Assembly (NCBI GenBank): GCA_019117005.1
Contig: DXAO01000052.1
Span: 34,461-98,460 of the forward strand
Direction: 5' to 3'
Length of the DNA: 64,000 bases
Origin: Candidatus Collinsella stercoripullorum
Lineage (GTDB): Bacteria; Actinomycetota; Coriobacteriia; Coriobacteriales; Coriobacteriaceae
The notes below the pieces were generated by a model, which was not told where the DNA came from, did no database searches, and saw only the letters and a program-made list of their open reading frames with translations. The position numbers were made by a program, and so were the translations under genes. Positions 1 through 8,638 of this stretch are shown in pieces. The stretch's first letter is position 1. Each line of letters begins with the position of its first letter.

Positions 1-125
1 GCGGATCGTTCGGATGTGCCACGTGCTGGTGGGCTGGGTCAGAGGAGAGAAACGCGGGCGTTGATAACCGGGGTGGAAAACAGCGTTCAGTTGGATGACG
101 CCGCCTGATGTGATGGATGAATCGC

Positions 126-377
126 TTATCGTCGCTCGGCATCGGCTTCCGATAGCGCGGTTTCGATTCTGGTGACGAGGTCGGTTGCCGGCACCCCCAA
201 AGCTCGCGCATAGTCAAACACCTCGTATAGGCGCAGGCTCCGCTCCCCAATCTCTACTTTAGAGATAAAAGATTGGGGGACATTGAGGGCGGCGGCAAGA
301 TCGACTTGCGTAAGGCAAGCTTCCCGTCGCATCTGGGCAAGACATGCCCCGCACGCTCTGTTAGCCAGTACATCCAT
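126..377 (-). CDS. Small XRE-type helix-turn-helix regulator
   Basis: An 83-residue protein that is almost entirely one Cro/C1-type HTH domain (residues about 12-72): LTQVDLAAALNV forms the first helices and PQSFISKVEIGER the recognition helix and following turn. The ATG at 377 is chosen because the HTH homology begins there; the open frame continues upstream but crosses the promoter region of the divergent gene. It lies head to head with the zinc-ribbon-repeat membrane protein that starts at 505, so it may control that gene and itself. Base composition is lower in GC than the rest of the window. The HTH call is firm; the target is inference. Confidence 0.8.
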   Translation of the reverse strand: MDVLANRACGACLAQMRREACLTQVDLAAALNVPQSFISKVEIGERSLRLYEVFDYARALGVPATDLVTRIETALSEADAERR

Positions 378-504
378 GCGGGGTACGCTATATCCTGAAT
401 ACGAATATCCCAAAATAGAATATACTGAACACGGGAATTCGGGGCGCCGAAACAAGAGATGGAATACGTGCCCTATTGGACTGTCGATCATGTGGGGAGC
501 GATC
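378..504. promoter_or_regulatory. Divergent AT-rich promoter region
   Basis: The 127 bases between two divergently transcribed genes include an AT-rich stretch (about 388-428) with repeated TAT and TGAA words: tatcctgaatacgaatatcc followed by aaaatagaatatactgaac. Similar words recur on both strands, as expected for overlapping -10 elements and an operator for the small HTH protein. No single promoter can be assigned with certainty. Confidence 0.4.
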
Positions 505-1584
505 GTGGACGAAAGAAAAGATGCAGAGATAGGGGCGGAAAAGACGCCGCAACACATGGCAAACGAAGACGAAGCCGTCTCGGCACAACCCCATTCCAGC
601 GCGAACGATGAGGTTCGCCCGGGCGGCGATCGTCTGGAGGAGCCGAACCCTGATGAGATGAATAGCGAAGAGGGCGAGAAGGCGGAATCCGAAATGCCGC
701 CGATGAACAATAAGGCGCATTTAGTCGCTGTCCTCAGCAAACATCGGATGGTCGTTATTCCCGTGGCTGTCGTAGCGGCGGTCCTAATCGTTCTCGTCGT
801 GCTGTTTTCCACCCATATCATCTGTTTCCACAACAATGTGGCGGCTGCAACGTGCACCGCGCCAGAGACGTGTCTCGATTGCGGCGCGGAGTTCGGCGAG
901 GCCCTAGGGCACGCGTGGGCGGATGCCACCTGCACCGAACCGAGGACGTGTACGGTCTGCGGTGAAACCGATGGCGTTGCTTTGGGTCATACCCCAGGAG
1001 AATGGACGACTGTGAAGGCGGCAACGTGCACCGAGACCGGATCTGAGGAGGCGGTGTGCACCGTCTGCGGTGAGAAGGTGACCCGCGAGATACCGATGGT
1101 CGAGCATACTCCCGGGGAAATGACCGTAACGGAGCAGCCTACCGTATCCTCTTTTCTCGGCCAGGTGCATGCGACTCCCGGCAAGCGCGAGCAGCGGTGC
1201 ACCGTGTGCGGTCAGGTCATTGCCACAGAAGAGTTCGAGCTGTCGGAGGGGGAGATTGCGGATTACTTCAAGGGCAGCTGCACGACATTCACCTATGATG
1301 ATGCCGCGCGCAACCCCGATAGCCTGGTGGGCCAGAATGCCACGTTCACGGGTGAAGTCATTCAAGTCATGCAGAGCGGCGACAGTTACGTGCTGCGCGT
1401 CAACAAGGATAGCGACTACGACTGCACGATGTACGTCACGTACACGGCGCCGGCGGGAGCTGCTCGAATTTTGGAAGACGATGTGATCACGCTCTGGGGT
1501 ACGCTGGACGGTACGGAGACGTACGAGACCATTTTCGGCGCATCCGTCACCATTCCCAGGTTTGAGGCGCTGTACATCCAATAG
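505..1584 (+). CDS. Membrane protein with repeated Cys motifs and a C-terminal OB-fold-like domain
   Basis: A 359-residue protein. The GTG at 505 has GGGGAG five bases upstream; the ATG at 491 has no comparable site. Residues 1-75 are acidic and probably cytosolic; one membrane segment follows (VVIPVAVVAAVLIVLVVLF). Outside the membrane are Cys-containing repeats of the type ATCTxPxTCxxCG...GxALGH and two more CxVCG units, as in coriobacterial and clostridial surface proteins. The last 110 residues (GQNATFTGEVIQV to the end) resemble the tRNA_anti-like OB fold also suggested for the lipoprotein at 2274. Role unknown, probably a cell-surface or envelope-stress protein. A strong terminator follows at 1613. 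Confidence 0.75.
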   Translation: MDERKDAEIGAEKTPQHMANEDEAVSAQPHSSANDEVRPGGDRLEEPNPDEMNSEEGEKAESEMPPMNNKAHLVAVLSKHRMVVIPVAVVAAVLIVLVVLFSTHIICFHNNVAAATCTAPETCLDCGAEFGEALGHAWADATCTEPRTCTVCGETDGVALGHTPGEWTTVKAATCTETGSEEAVCTVCGEKVTREIPMVEHTPGEMTVTEQPTVSSFLGQVHATPGKREQRCTVCGQVIATEEFELSEGEIADYFKGSCTTFTYDDAARNPDSLVGQNATFTGEVIQVMQSGDSYVLRVNKDSDYDCTMYVTYTAPAGAARILEDDVITLWGTLDGTETYETIFGASVTIPRFEALYIQ

Positions 1585-1612
1585 GTTTGTAAAATGCGCT
1601 GGCAGCACAAAT

Positions 1613-1648
1613 GCCCGGCATCGCACTACTGTGCGGTGCCGGGCTTTT
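1613..1648 (+). terminator. Rho-independent terminator
   Basis: GCCCGGCATCGCAC and GTGCGGTGCCGGGC form a 14-base stem (one internal pair is imperfect) around TACT, followed by TTTTCGTT. It ends the transcript of the membrane protein that stops at 1584. Confidence 0.9.
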
Positions 1649-1813
1649 CGTTGAAAGACGGCTGGATGTCTAGATAGGGGCGCGCTCTAATCGGTCGCTA
1701 TGGATGCGGGGCATCCATAGCTCTGGTGGCTTGCGGATACCCTCGTCATTTCGGTTGACGCCCGTTTCCCTCTGCCGCTCAGCCGAAAATGCTTTTGCTG
1801 CCTGTTGCTGGAG

Positions 1814-2263
1814 CTACAGGGTCTTGAGCGACAGGCAGGAGGCCACGAGTGTGAGAACAGCTGCTCCGAGGATGAAGGGAACCAACAGGAAAAACTGGGT
1901 CGTGAGCGTGAAGCCGTAAGCGAGAAGCGCGAAGCAGACGATCGAGCAGACGATGCTGACGATAGCCAATGCCCTCCGTTTGCACTTCATGTTCACGAAG
2001 CCGAGGATAGCCGATACCAGTGAGATCGAGCCGATGATAAGGGAGATCAGGTAGGGGATGTGGAACTCGGTCGCCTGGCTGACGGTTTCGGGATTCAGAT
2101 ACGATGGAAGGAAGAACGCGATCACCAGGATGGCGAGAAGGCAGGAGATGCCCAGCAGCACGGGGATGGCCGGCGAGCTTTTGAGCGCGCGCCCGCAGTG
2201 GGGGCAGACCTTGGCGTTGTCAGATACCGCGCTGCCGCATTCAGGGCATGTGATAAGGGCCAT
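1814..2263 (-). CDS. Zinc-ribbon protein with four membrane segments
   Basis: A 149-residue protein. CPECG (6-10) and CPHCG (20-24) make a zinc-ribbon of the double-cysteine type. Four hydrophobic stretches follow (about 32-54, 69-90, 98-117, 122-146), a layout common in small Gram-positive membrane proteins of unknown role. The ATG has AGGAG seven bases upstream. It lies 10 bases downstream of the lipoprotein gene on the same strand, so the two are probably co-transcribed. No enzymatic motif is visible. Confidence 0.75.
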   Translation of the reverse strand: MALITCPECGSAVSDNAKVCPHCGRALKSSPAIPVLLGISCLLAILVIAFFLPSYLNPETVSQATEFHIPYLISLIIGSISLVSAILGFVNMKCKRRALAIVSIVCSIVCFALLAYGFTLTTQFFLLVPFILGAAVLTLVASCLSLKTL

Positions 2264-2273
2264 TGCATATCTC

Positions 2274-2726
2274 CTATTCGACGATGAAGGCGTCCACGAG
2301 GCGGGAAAGATTCGGGTCTTCGGCGTACTCGAACGTACCGCACACGGTTATCTCCTGCTCCATAGACAGCTCAGCGATTTCCTCCTCTGGGAGCTCGGCG
2401 ATGATCGGATTGCAGTAAACGCCATATTTGAATTCGCTGACAATGATGTAGTCAGTATAGATATCCTCGACGTAACCGCTTGCTCGGAATACCTTGCCGT
2501 CGTATTCCTGTTTGGCCTTGGCTTCGTTTTCATTCTGGATATCGAAGAACTCTTCGGCGTCGAAGTCCTCGGCTTCCGAAAGTAGGTCTTCTTGTGACGC
2601 CTTATGGGCCTCCGGATCGGTATCGGAATCAGCCGAGGGGTTGCCTCCGCATCCCGTGAGGCCGAGGGCTCCCGCGGCCCCGATAGCTCCTGCGATCAGG
2701 AAGTTCCTTCGTGTCAGGGTGTTCAT
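2274..2726 (-). CDS. Lipoprotein with an OB-fold-like (tRNA_anti-like) domain
   Basis: A 150-residue secreted lipoprotein. The N-terminus begins MNTLTRRNFLIAGAIGA with a twin-arginine-like TRRNFL motif and a lipobox LTGC, placing the lipidated Cys at 26. An acidic linker (30-75) is followed by GKVFRASGYVEDIY...CGTFEY, resembling the tRNA_anti-like OB fold found in small Gram-positive lipoproteins. The ATG at 2726 has AAAGGA upstream; longer open-frame starts run through the tandem repeat and are rejected. It pairs with the zinc-ribbon membrane protein downstream. Function unknown. Confidence 0.75.
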   Translation of the reverse strand: MNTLTRRNFLIAGAIGAAGALGLTGCGGNPSADSDTDPEAHKASQEDLLSEAEDFDAEEFFDIQNENEAKAKQEYDGKVFRASGYVEDIYTDYIIVSEFKYGVYCNPIIAELPEEEIAELSMEQEITVCGTFEYAEDPNLSRLVDAFIVE

Positions 2727-2808
2727 GGTTCCATTCCTTTCCGGAGCTGTGACATCCACTGGAAACCAGCGTGACAGGGAATGCGACGAAAACGTTGAGC
2801 AACAATGT

Positions 2809-2965
2809 CCGAAGGCCGGATGCGCCCCGCTCGGAGTCCGGCAGGCGCTCCACCCGAAGGCCGGTGGGCGTCCCACCCGAAGGCCGGATGCGCCCCGCCC
2901 GAAGGCCGGTGGGCGCCCTGCCCGAAGGCCGGTGGGCACCCTGCCCGAAAGCCGGACGGCCCCTC
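2809..2965. repeat. About seven copies of a 22-23 bp tandem repeat
   Basis: The unit is CCGAAGGCCGG followed by TGGGCGCCCTGC or ATGCGCCCCGC, repeated about seven times with drift; the first, third to sixth units are closest and the second and last are degraded. It fills the space between the lipoprotein gene and the kinase at 3248. The repeats keep several frames open, giving long spurious reading frames. Confidence 0.85.
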
Positions 2966-3247
2966 CGCCCTCACCCCCACAGCTCCGCGACAGCTTATTA
3001 AGCAAGTCTTCCGTACCGGGCCGAACGGGGCTTCGTATACTGGGAGGTACGAGATGCGGACCCCGGCGACCGTGCGGGCGAACGCGATGCGGGCTCCCGG
3101 CAGTCGTCGGGGCGGTCGCTGCGCGCCCCGGCGGCCGCACCCGTCGGGTCGATGGAGGCGCGGGCCTTCGCCGCGTGCCGTCGGGGTCGAGGAGGATGCG
3201 GTCGCCGGCTGCCGGCGCCGGGGCCTATGAGGAAGCAGGGTGGTTCG

Positions 3248-4855
3248 GTGGCTGGTACCGGTCGATTTTCACGCAAACCCGAGCATACGCCCGTGAATCC
3301 CGTGACGGGGCTGCCCAACGACCCCGCCGTCGCATGGCAGCCGCCGGCATACCCCGCGGCGCCCCAGGTCCCCGGGCAGGGGAGCGCCTCCGCCCACGCG
3401 GCCTCCGCGGCCCCGTCGACCCCCGCCGGCGCCCAGACCCCGTCGCCGTGGGCTCAGGCCCCGGCCGCGGCGGGCGGCCCGTCCGCTTCCGCGCCCTTCG
3501 CATCGTCCGCCTCCGCGGCTGCGCAGGATCGCTCCTATGCCACCGACCGCGTCCCCCCGCAGGGGTGGGCCCCCTCCTTCGAGCCCTCGTTCGTCCCGCC
3601 CGCGCCCCCGGTCGACCAGCAGGTCCCGCCCGCTGCGGACGCGGGGGCCCATGCCGACCTCGTGTCCATCATGGACAAGACCCTCGTGGTCCTCGACAGC
3701 CGCATCTTGGCGACGGTGGTGCTGCTCCTGCTCGACCTGTTCGTCATAGGGCTCGGCAGCTTCATCCCCTTCGCCGTGGTGATGTTCGCGGGATTTGTCC
3801 TGCTCGACCGCTTCTCGAACGTCCGGCGCGTGATCACGCTGGGCGGCATCCCCTGGCTGGCGGTCCTCGTCGCGGGGGTGTTCGTCGCCGGCGGCGTGGG
3901 CCCGGTGGCGTTCGGCATCGACTACCTGTTCATGTTCTGCGGCTTCCTCACGGCCGTCGCGGTCTGCGGCGTCTTCTTCATCAGCCGCGCGTTCTACGAC
4001 TACGGCTACGAGCGCGGCGAGTTCGATGCGGACCGCATCGTCGCCCGCCACATGATCGACCGCCTGGTGGAGCATCCGGACGACTGGGGAACCGTCGACG
4101 GCGACTTCCTCGAGGTCGAGGGCGCGCTGAACCGCGTGCGCGACCGCCAGCGCGCCGCCGAGCAGGCCCTGCGCGACGAGTCGAGCCGCAAGGACGACCT
4201 CGTCACCTACCTCGCCCACGACCTGAAGACGCCGCTCGCGAGCGTGGTCGGCTACCTCTCGCTGCTGCACGAGGCGCCCGACCTGCCCGTCGAGCAGCGG
4301 GTGCGCTTCACGGGCGTGGCGCTCGACAAGGCCCACCGGCTCGACGCGCTCATCGAGGAGTTCTTCGACATCACGCGCTTCGACTTCCACGACATCGTGC
4401 TCACCCGCGGGTACGTGGACCTGAACCTGATGCTCGCCCAGGTGGTCGACGAGTTCTACCCGACCCTCTCGGAGCAGGACAAGTACGCGGAGATCAGCGT
4501 GCCGGAGGGGCTCACCGTGCTGGTGGACGGCGACAAGATGGCGCGCGTGTTCAACAACGTGATGAAGAACGCCATCGCCTACAGCTACGAGGGGTCGACG
4601 ATCCGCATCGCGGCGAGCCGGGTTGACGGGGCGGTGCAGATCCGCTTCGAGAATCAGGGCGACCCGATCCCCGCCCCGAAGCTCAAGGTGATCTTCGAGA
4701 AGTTCTACCGGCTCGACGCCGCGCGCGCCACCAACCGCGGGGGCGCCGGGCTGGGCCTCGCCATCGCCAAGGAGATCGTCGTGGCGCACGGAGGTCAGAT
4801 CTCCTGCGAGTCGACCCCGGAGCACACGGTCTTCACCATCACCCTGCCCGAGTAG
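3248..4855 (+). CDS. Membrane sensor histidine kinase, VanS-like
   Basis: About 535 residues. The first 150 are a proline/alanine-rich, probably disordered cytosolic extension. Residues about 152-252 carry four hydrophobic segments with short loops, so the sensor lies within the membrane. The HisKA motif YLAHDLKTPLASVVGYL gives phospho-acceptor His324; the N box (NNVMKNAI) and G boxes (FEKFYRLD, GGAGLGLAIAKEIV) complete the kinase. The GTG at 3248 has a weak AGGG-type site; the ATG at 3227 is the alternative. No response regulator is adjacent in the same operon: the nearest is the PhoB-like gene at 6026, which has its own kinase. Confidence 0.85.
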   Translation: MAGTGRFSRKPEHTPVNPVTGLPNDPAVAWQPPAYPAAPQVPGQGSASAHAASAAPSTPAGAQTPSPWAQAPAAAGGPSASAPFASSASAAAQDRSYATDRVPPQGWAPSFEPSFVPPAPPVDQQVPPAADAGAHADLVSIMDKTLVVLDSRILATVVLLLLDLFVIGLGSFIPFAVVMFAGFVLLDRFSNVRRVITLGGIPWLAVLVAGVFVAGGVGPVAFGIDYLFMFCGFLTAVAVCGVFFISRAFYDYGYERGEFDADRIVARHMIDRLVEHPDDWGTVDGDFLEVEGALNRVRDRQRAAEQALRDESSRKDDLVTYLAHDLKTPLASVVGYLSLLHEAPDLPVEQRVRFTGVALDKAHRLDALIEEFFDITRFDFHDIVLTRGYVDLNLMLAQVVDEFYPTLSEQDKYAEISVPEGLTVLVDGDKMARVFNNVMKNAIAYSYEGSTIRIAASRVDGAVQIRFENQGDPIPAPKLKVIFEKFYRLDAARATNRGGAGLGLAIAKEIVVAHGGQISCESTPEHTVFTITLPE

Positions 4856-4993
4856 AGTAGCGGGGGCCGGGGATGCCGTCCGGCCCATCGACAGCCGCCG
4901 CCCCCGTCGCACGGCAGGGGCGCACGCGCGGCCCCGCTGCTCGGCGGGTGCCGCCCGGCCCCTCCCGTGCCCCGCCGGCCCTCTTTACACTCC

Positions 4994-5037
4994 CATGACA
5001 AACCGCTTTCAGCCGCATGAAACGCGGCTCGTATCCT
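4994..5037 (+). promoter_or_regulatory. Possible Pho box and -10 upstream of pstB
   Basis: CATGACAAACC (4994) and CATGAAACGCG (5016) are direct repeats 22 bases apart, two helical turns. A -10-like TATCCT (5032-5037) follows after 11 bases. In Pho promoters the box replaces the -35 and ends about 10 bases before the -10, which fits. The repeat core differs from known actinobacterial boxes, so this is a candidate only. Confidence 0.4.
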
Positions 5038-5076
5038 TGAGCGAGCTATGACAGCATGCCTGAGGAGGTACCGGGT

Positions 5077-5937
5077 TTGAACGAGAAGGAACTTGGAGGC
5101 ACGGCCGAGGCTATCGCCGCCGCCGCGCAGGAGGCGCACGATCGCGAGATGGGCTCGATGATCACCGAGCAGCCCAAGGTCGAGCACCCCGTTCGCATGT
5201 CCGTCGAGCACCTCGACCTCTACTACGGGGACCATCACGCCCTGAAGGACGTCTCCATCGACATCCGCGACCGCGAGATCACCTCGTTCATCGGCCCGTC
5301 CGGCTGCGGCAAGTCCACCCTGCTGCGCTGCCTGAACCGCATGAACGACATGGTCAAGGACTGCCGCATCGAGGGAAAGATCACCCTGGACGGCGAGGAC
5401 ATCTACGCGGACTACAACGTCACGCGCCTGCGCCAGCAGGTCGGCATGGTGTTCCAGCGCCCGAACCCCTTCCCCATGAGCATCTTCGACAACGTCGCCT
5501 ACGGCCCGCGCGGCCTCGGCATCAAGAAGCGCTCCGAGCTCGAGGAGATCGTCGAGGAGTCCCTCACCGGCGCCGCCCTGTGGGACGAGGTCAAGGACAA
5601 GCTCAACCAGTCCGGCCTGGGGCTCTCCGGCGGCCAGCAGCAGCGCCTGTGCATCGCCCGCGCCCTCGCGGTGAAGCCGCAGGTCCTGCTCATGGACGAG
5701 CCCACGAGCGCCCTCGACCCCATCTCCACCGTCATGGTCGAGCAGCTCGCCATGGAGCTCAAGAAGGACTACACCCTGGTGGTTGTGACCCACAACATGC
5801 AGCAGGCGTCCCGCATCTCCGACTCCGTCGCGTACTTCCTGCTCGGCGAGCTGGTGGAGCACGCGCCCACCGCGGAGCTGTTCACCAACCCCAAGGACAG
5901 CCGCACGGCCGACTACCTCACCGGCCGGTTCGGCTGA
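5077..5937 (+). CDS. pstB: Phosphate ABC transporter ATP-binding protein PstB
   Basis: Energises high-affinity phosphate import through PstSCA. About 286 residues from a TTG at 5077 with GAGGAGG eight bases upstream; an ATG at 5056 lacks a site. Walker A is [19 protein letters not shown], the ABC signature LSGGQQQR, and Walker [14 protein letters not shown]; the RCLNRMND stretch and the phrase [18 protein letters not shown] are PstB hallmarks. The permease and binding-protein genes are absent here, and a phosphate-type two-component pair follows 88 bases downstream. The first 35 residues form an acidic extension not usual for PstB. Confidence 0.95.
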   Translation: MNEKELGGTAEAIAAAAQEAHDREMGSMITEQPKVEHPVRMSVEHLDLYYGDHHALKDVSIDIRDREITSFIGPSGCGKSTLLRCLNRMNDMVKDCRIEGKITLDGEDIYADYNVTRLRQQVGMVFQRPNPFPMSIFDNVAYGPRGLGIKKRSELEEIVEESLTGAALWDEVKDKLNQSGLGLSGGQQQRLCIARALAVKPQVLLMDEPTSALDPISTVMVEQLAMELKKDYTLVVVTHNMQQASRISDSVAYFLLGELVEHAPTAELFTNPKDSRTADYLTGRFG

Positions 5938-6025
5938 TACGCCCTCGCCGCGGTGCGGCATCACGTGCTCTGCCCGCTGCGGTGTATCATATCCATAACC
6001 TGCGGACAGACACGGAGACGCGCCG

Positions 6026-6706
6026 ATGATCTATTACGTTGAGGATGACGACAACATCAGGGGGCTGACGCTGTACGCGCTGCGTCAGCAGGGAATCGAG
6101 GCCGAGGGCTTCTCGTGCGACAGCGAGTTCAAGGCCGCCGTCGCCCGCCGCGTCCCCGACGCCGTCCTCCTCGACATCATGCTGCCCGACACCGACGGGC
6201 TCGAGATCATGCGCCGCCTGCGCGCCATGCCCGAGACGGCCACCGTGCCCATCATGATGCTCACCGCCAAGGACACCGAGCTCGACAAGGTCGTCGCGCT
6301 CGACGGCGGCGCCGACGACTACCTCACCAAGCCGTTCTCCCTCATGGAGCTCACGAGCCGCTGCCGCGCGCTGCTGCGCCGCGGGGGCATGACCAAGCAG
6401 GTGAGCGACGTGCTGTCCGCCGACGGGATCGTGCTGTCCCCCAGCCACCGGCGTGTGACGGTCGACGGCGAGGAGGTCAAGCTGACGCTGCGCGAGTTCG
6501 ACCTGCTCGAGTACCTCATGCGCAAGCCGGGCATCGTCTTCACGCGCGAGGCCCTGCTCCAGAGCGTGTGGGGCTGGGACTTCGACGGCGGCTCGCGCAC
6601 GGTCGACGTGCACGTGCAGACGCTGCGCCAGAAGCTCGGCGAGCATGCGGGCAGCATCGAGACCGTGCGCGGCGTGGGCTACCGCTTCGCCGGCCAGGAG
6701 GGGTAG
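6026..6706 (+). CDS. OmpR/PhoB-family response regulator
   Basis: A 226-residue regulator. The receiver domain (1-120) has acidic pocket EDDD (6-9), phospho-acceptor Asp50 in LLDIMLPDTDG and Lys in TKPF; the C-terminal winged helix (130-224) ends with the typical GYRF. Its position between pstB and a PhoR-like kinase suggests phosphate control. It starts on the ATG at 6026, 42 bases before the kinase. PhoB/PhoP-like is the likely identity; other OmpR members are not excluded. Confidence 0.85.
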   Translation: MIYYVEDDDNIRGLTLYALRQQGIEAEGFSCDSEFKAAVARRVPDAVLLDIMLPDTDGLEIMRRLRAMPETATVPIMMLTAKDTELDKVVALDGGADDYLTKPFSLMELTSRCRALLRRGGMTKQVSDVLSADGIVLSPSHRRVTVDGEEVKLTLREFDLLEYLMRKPGIVFTREALLQSVWGWDFDGGSRTVDVHVQTLRQKLGEHAGSIETVRGVGYRFAGQEG

Positions 6707-6748
6707 GCCCGTGCGCGCCCGCATCCCGCGGACCCGGGGCGGCCGCCG

Positions 6749-8170
6749 ATGAACGCCGCCCGCCGCTCGCTGTCCCGCCGCGTCTTCGCGACGGTGCTCG
6801 CCGTGGCCATGATGGTGGTCGGGGTGTTCTCCGTCGCGGGCGCCGCCTACATGCAGGGGCAGCTCGTCTCGCTCGCCCACGACGAGCTCGTCAACCAATC
6901 CGACGTGGTGGCCGCCGCCCTGAACTCCATGCCGGACGACAAGATCATCCTGCGCAACATGTCGCTGCGCTCCACGCGCATCACCCTGATCGGCACGGAC
7001 GGCTCGGTGCTCTACGACACCGAGGCCGATGCCGAGGACATGCCCAACCACGGCGACCGGCCCGAGGTGCGGCAGGCGTTCGAGGACGGACGCGGTTCGT
7101 CCGAGCGCTCGAGCTCGACGCTGGGTGAGGTCATGCTGTACGAGGCCGTGCGGTTGGAGAACGGCACCGTGGTGCGCCTCGCGCAGGAGCAGGACGGCAT
7201 CCTGTCGATCCTCCTGAACATGCTGCCTCCGCTGGCGGCGCTCGCCGCACTGAGCGCGATCGCGTCCCTCCTGGCGGCGCGGACCCAGTCGCGGACGATC
7301 ATCGCCCCGCTGCTCGACGTGGACCTCGACCATCCCATCCGCAACGCGGAGAACGCCTACACAGAGATGATCCCCATGCTGGAACGCATCGAATCCCAAC
7401 GTCAGGAGCTCAAGCGCCAGGTGCGCGTGCTGGCGGACAACGACCGCATGCGCCGCGAGTTCACCGCGAACATCACCCATGAGCTCAAGACGCCGCTGAC
7501 CGCCATCTCCGGGTACGCGGAGCTCATCTCGAGCGGGATGGTGGCCGACGAGGAGGACAAGCGCGACTTCGCGCACCGCATCTACAACGAGGCGGGACGC
7601 CTGACCGCCCTCGTGAACGACATCCTCACCCTGTCCAACCTCGATGAGGCGGAGCGCGACGACGGGCAGTCCGCCGACGGCGTGCTGGGCACGCGCGAGC
7701 CCGTGGACCTGCCGCGCACGCTCGACACCGTGTACCACCGTCTGGAGACCGTGGCCGACGTTGCCGGCATCGAGCTCGCGCTGCGCCCGAAGCCCGCGAT
7801 CGTCTTCGGCGTGCCCAGGCTGATCGACGAGCTCGTCTACAACCTGGCGAGCAACGCGATCCGCTACAACAAGCCCGCCGGATCGGTGACCATGAGCTGC
7901 GGCGTCGAGGACGGCGCGCCGTTCATTCGGGTCGAGGACACCGGCATCGGGATCGCGCCGGAGGAGCAGGAGAAGGTGTTCGAGCGCTTCTACCGCGTGG
8001 ATAAGAGCCGGTCCAAGGCGCGCGGCGGCACGGGGCTCGGCCTCGCGATCGTGAAGCACGCCGCGATGTTCCACGACGCCGAGATCAAGGTCGACAGCGC
8101 ACTGGGGGAGGGCACCGCGATCACGGTGACGTTCCCCAAGGACAACCCGCAGATCGACGATCTGATCTAG
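6749..8170 (+). CDS. PhoR-like sensor histidine kinase
   Basis: A 473-residue kinase. A membrane segment (about 11-35), an extracytoplasmic region of about 130 residues with a Cache/PAS-like feel (LIGTDGSVLYDTEAD), and a second segment (about 152-172) precede the catalytic core. HisKA has EFTANITHELKTPLTAISGY with His244; the ATPase has NLASNAIRYN, DTGIGIAPEEQEKVFERFY and GGTGLGLAIVKHAA. It follows the regulator gene by 42 bases and is certainly its partner. No HAMP domain is obvious. Confidence 0.87.
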   Translation: MNAARRSLSRRVFATVLAVAMMVVGVFSVAGAAYMQGQLVSLAHDELVNQSDVVAAALNSMPDDKIILRNMSLRSTRITLIGTDGSVLYDTEADAEDMPNHGDRPEVRQAFEDGRGSSERSSSTLGEVMLYEAVRLENGTVVRLAQEQDGILSILLNMLPPLAALAALSAIASLLAARTQSRTIIAPLLDVDLDHPIRNAENAYTEMIPMLERIESQRQELKRQVRVLADNDRMRREFTANITHELKTPLTAISGYAELISSGMVADEEDKRDFAHRIYNEAGRLTALVNDILTLSNLDEAERDDGQSADGVLGTREPVDLPRTLDTVYHRLETVADVAGIELALRPKPAIVFGVPRLIDELVYNLASNAIRYNKPAGSVTMSCGVEDGAPFIRVEDTGIGIAPEEQEKVFERFYRVDKSRSKARGGTGLGLAIVKHAAMFHDAEIKVDSALGEGTAITVTFPKDNPQIDDLI

Positions 8171-8638
8171 GTCGGGGCGCGACGCGTTTCGCGCGTCCGT
8201 GGGGGCGGGCATGCGGGCGGGCTCCGGACTGCGGCGCGGCGGGTGCGGCGCCGCCGGTTCCGCGTGCCGCCGCACCCGCGCAGGGAGGGGCCCGGTTCCG
8301 CCGCCGGCTCCGCGCCCGCGCACCCGCGCAGGGAGGGGTCCGGTTCCGTCGCCGGCTCCGCGCCCGCGCGGCAGCGGGAAAAAAGTGCCTGTCCCTATTT
8401 TCCCGCCGCGCGCGTCCGAGAAGGGGGTCCGTATCTGCATTTTTCGAGGTCGACCAGATAGCGGGCACAGCGGTCTTCCACGGCGGGGGGTTTGGGCTAC
8501 CATGTTGAAGGTTTGGAAAAGGGGACGGGACCCGCGCCGATAGGCATGCCTGCGCGCCGATTCAGCGGTGCGGTGCCCGTCCGTCGCATAGGGCCGGCCG
8601 TCGCCGGCGCGTTCGGATAGGGAAAGAAAGGCAACTCG
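8171..8638. other. Gene-free stretch with a 48 bp duplication and a REP-like motif
   Basis: Two adjacent 48-base copies start at 8272 and 8320 (GCACCCGCGCAGGGAGGGG...), differing at two positions. Just downstream, aaaaaagtgcctgtccctat (8391-8410) has the GGGACAGGCAC word seen in dispersed intergenic elements of many bacteria, often linked to REP-type transposases. No coding sequence with a ribosome site is visible; GAAAGAAAGG before 8639 serves the next gene. Confidence 0.6.

Noticed and set aside
2809..2965. A CRISPR array
   Set aside because: The units are tandem with no unique spacers and drift in sequence; no cas genes lie near.
2494..4626. A 710-residue plus-strand open frame
   Set aside because: It is kept open by the tandem repeat and then runs out of frame through the histidine kinase; the product is Arg/Pro/Gly-rich with no domain.
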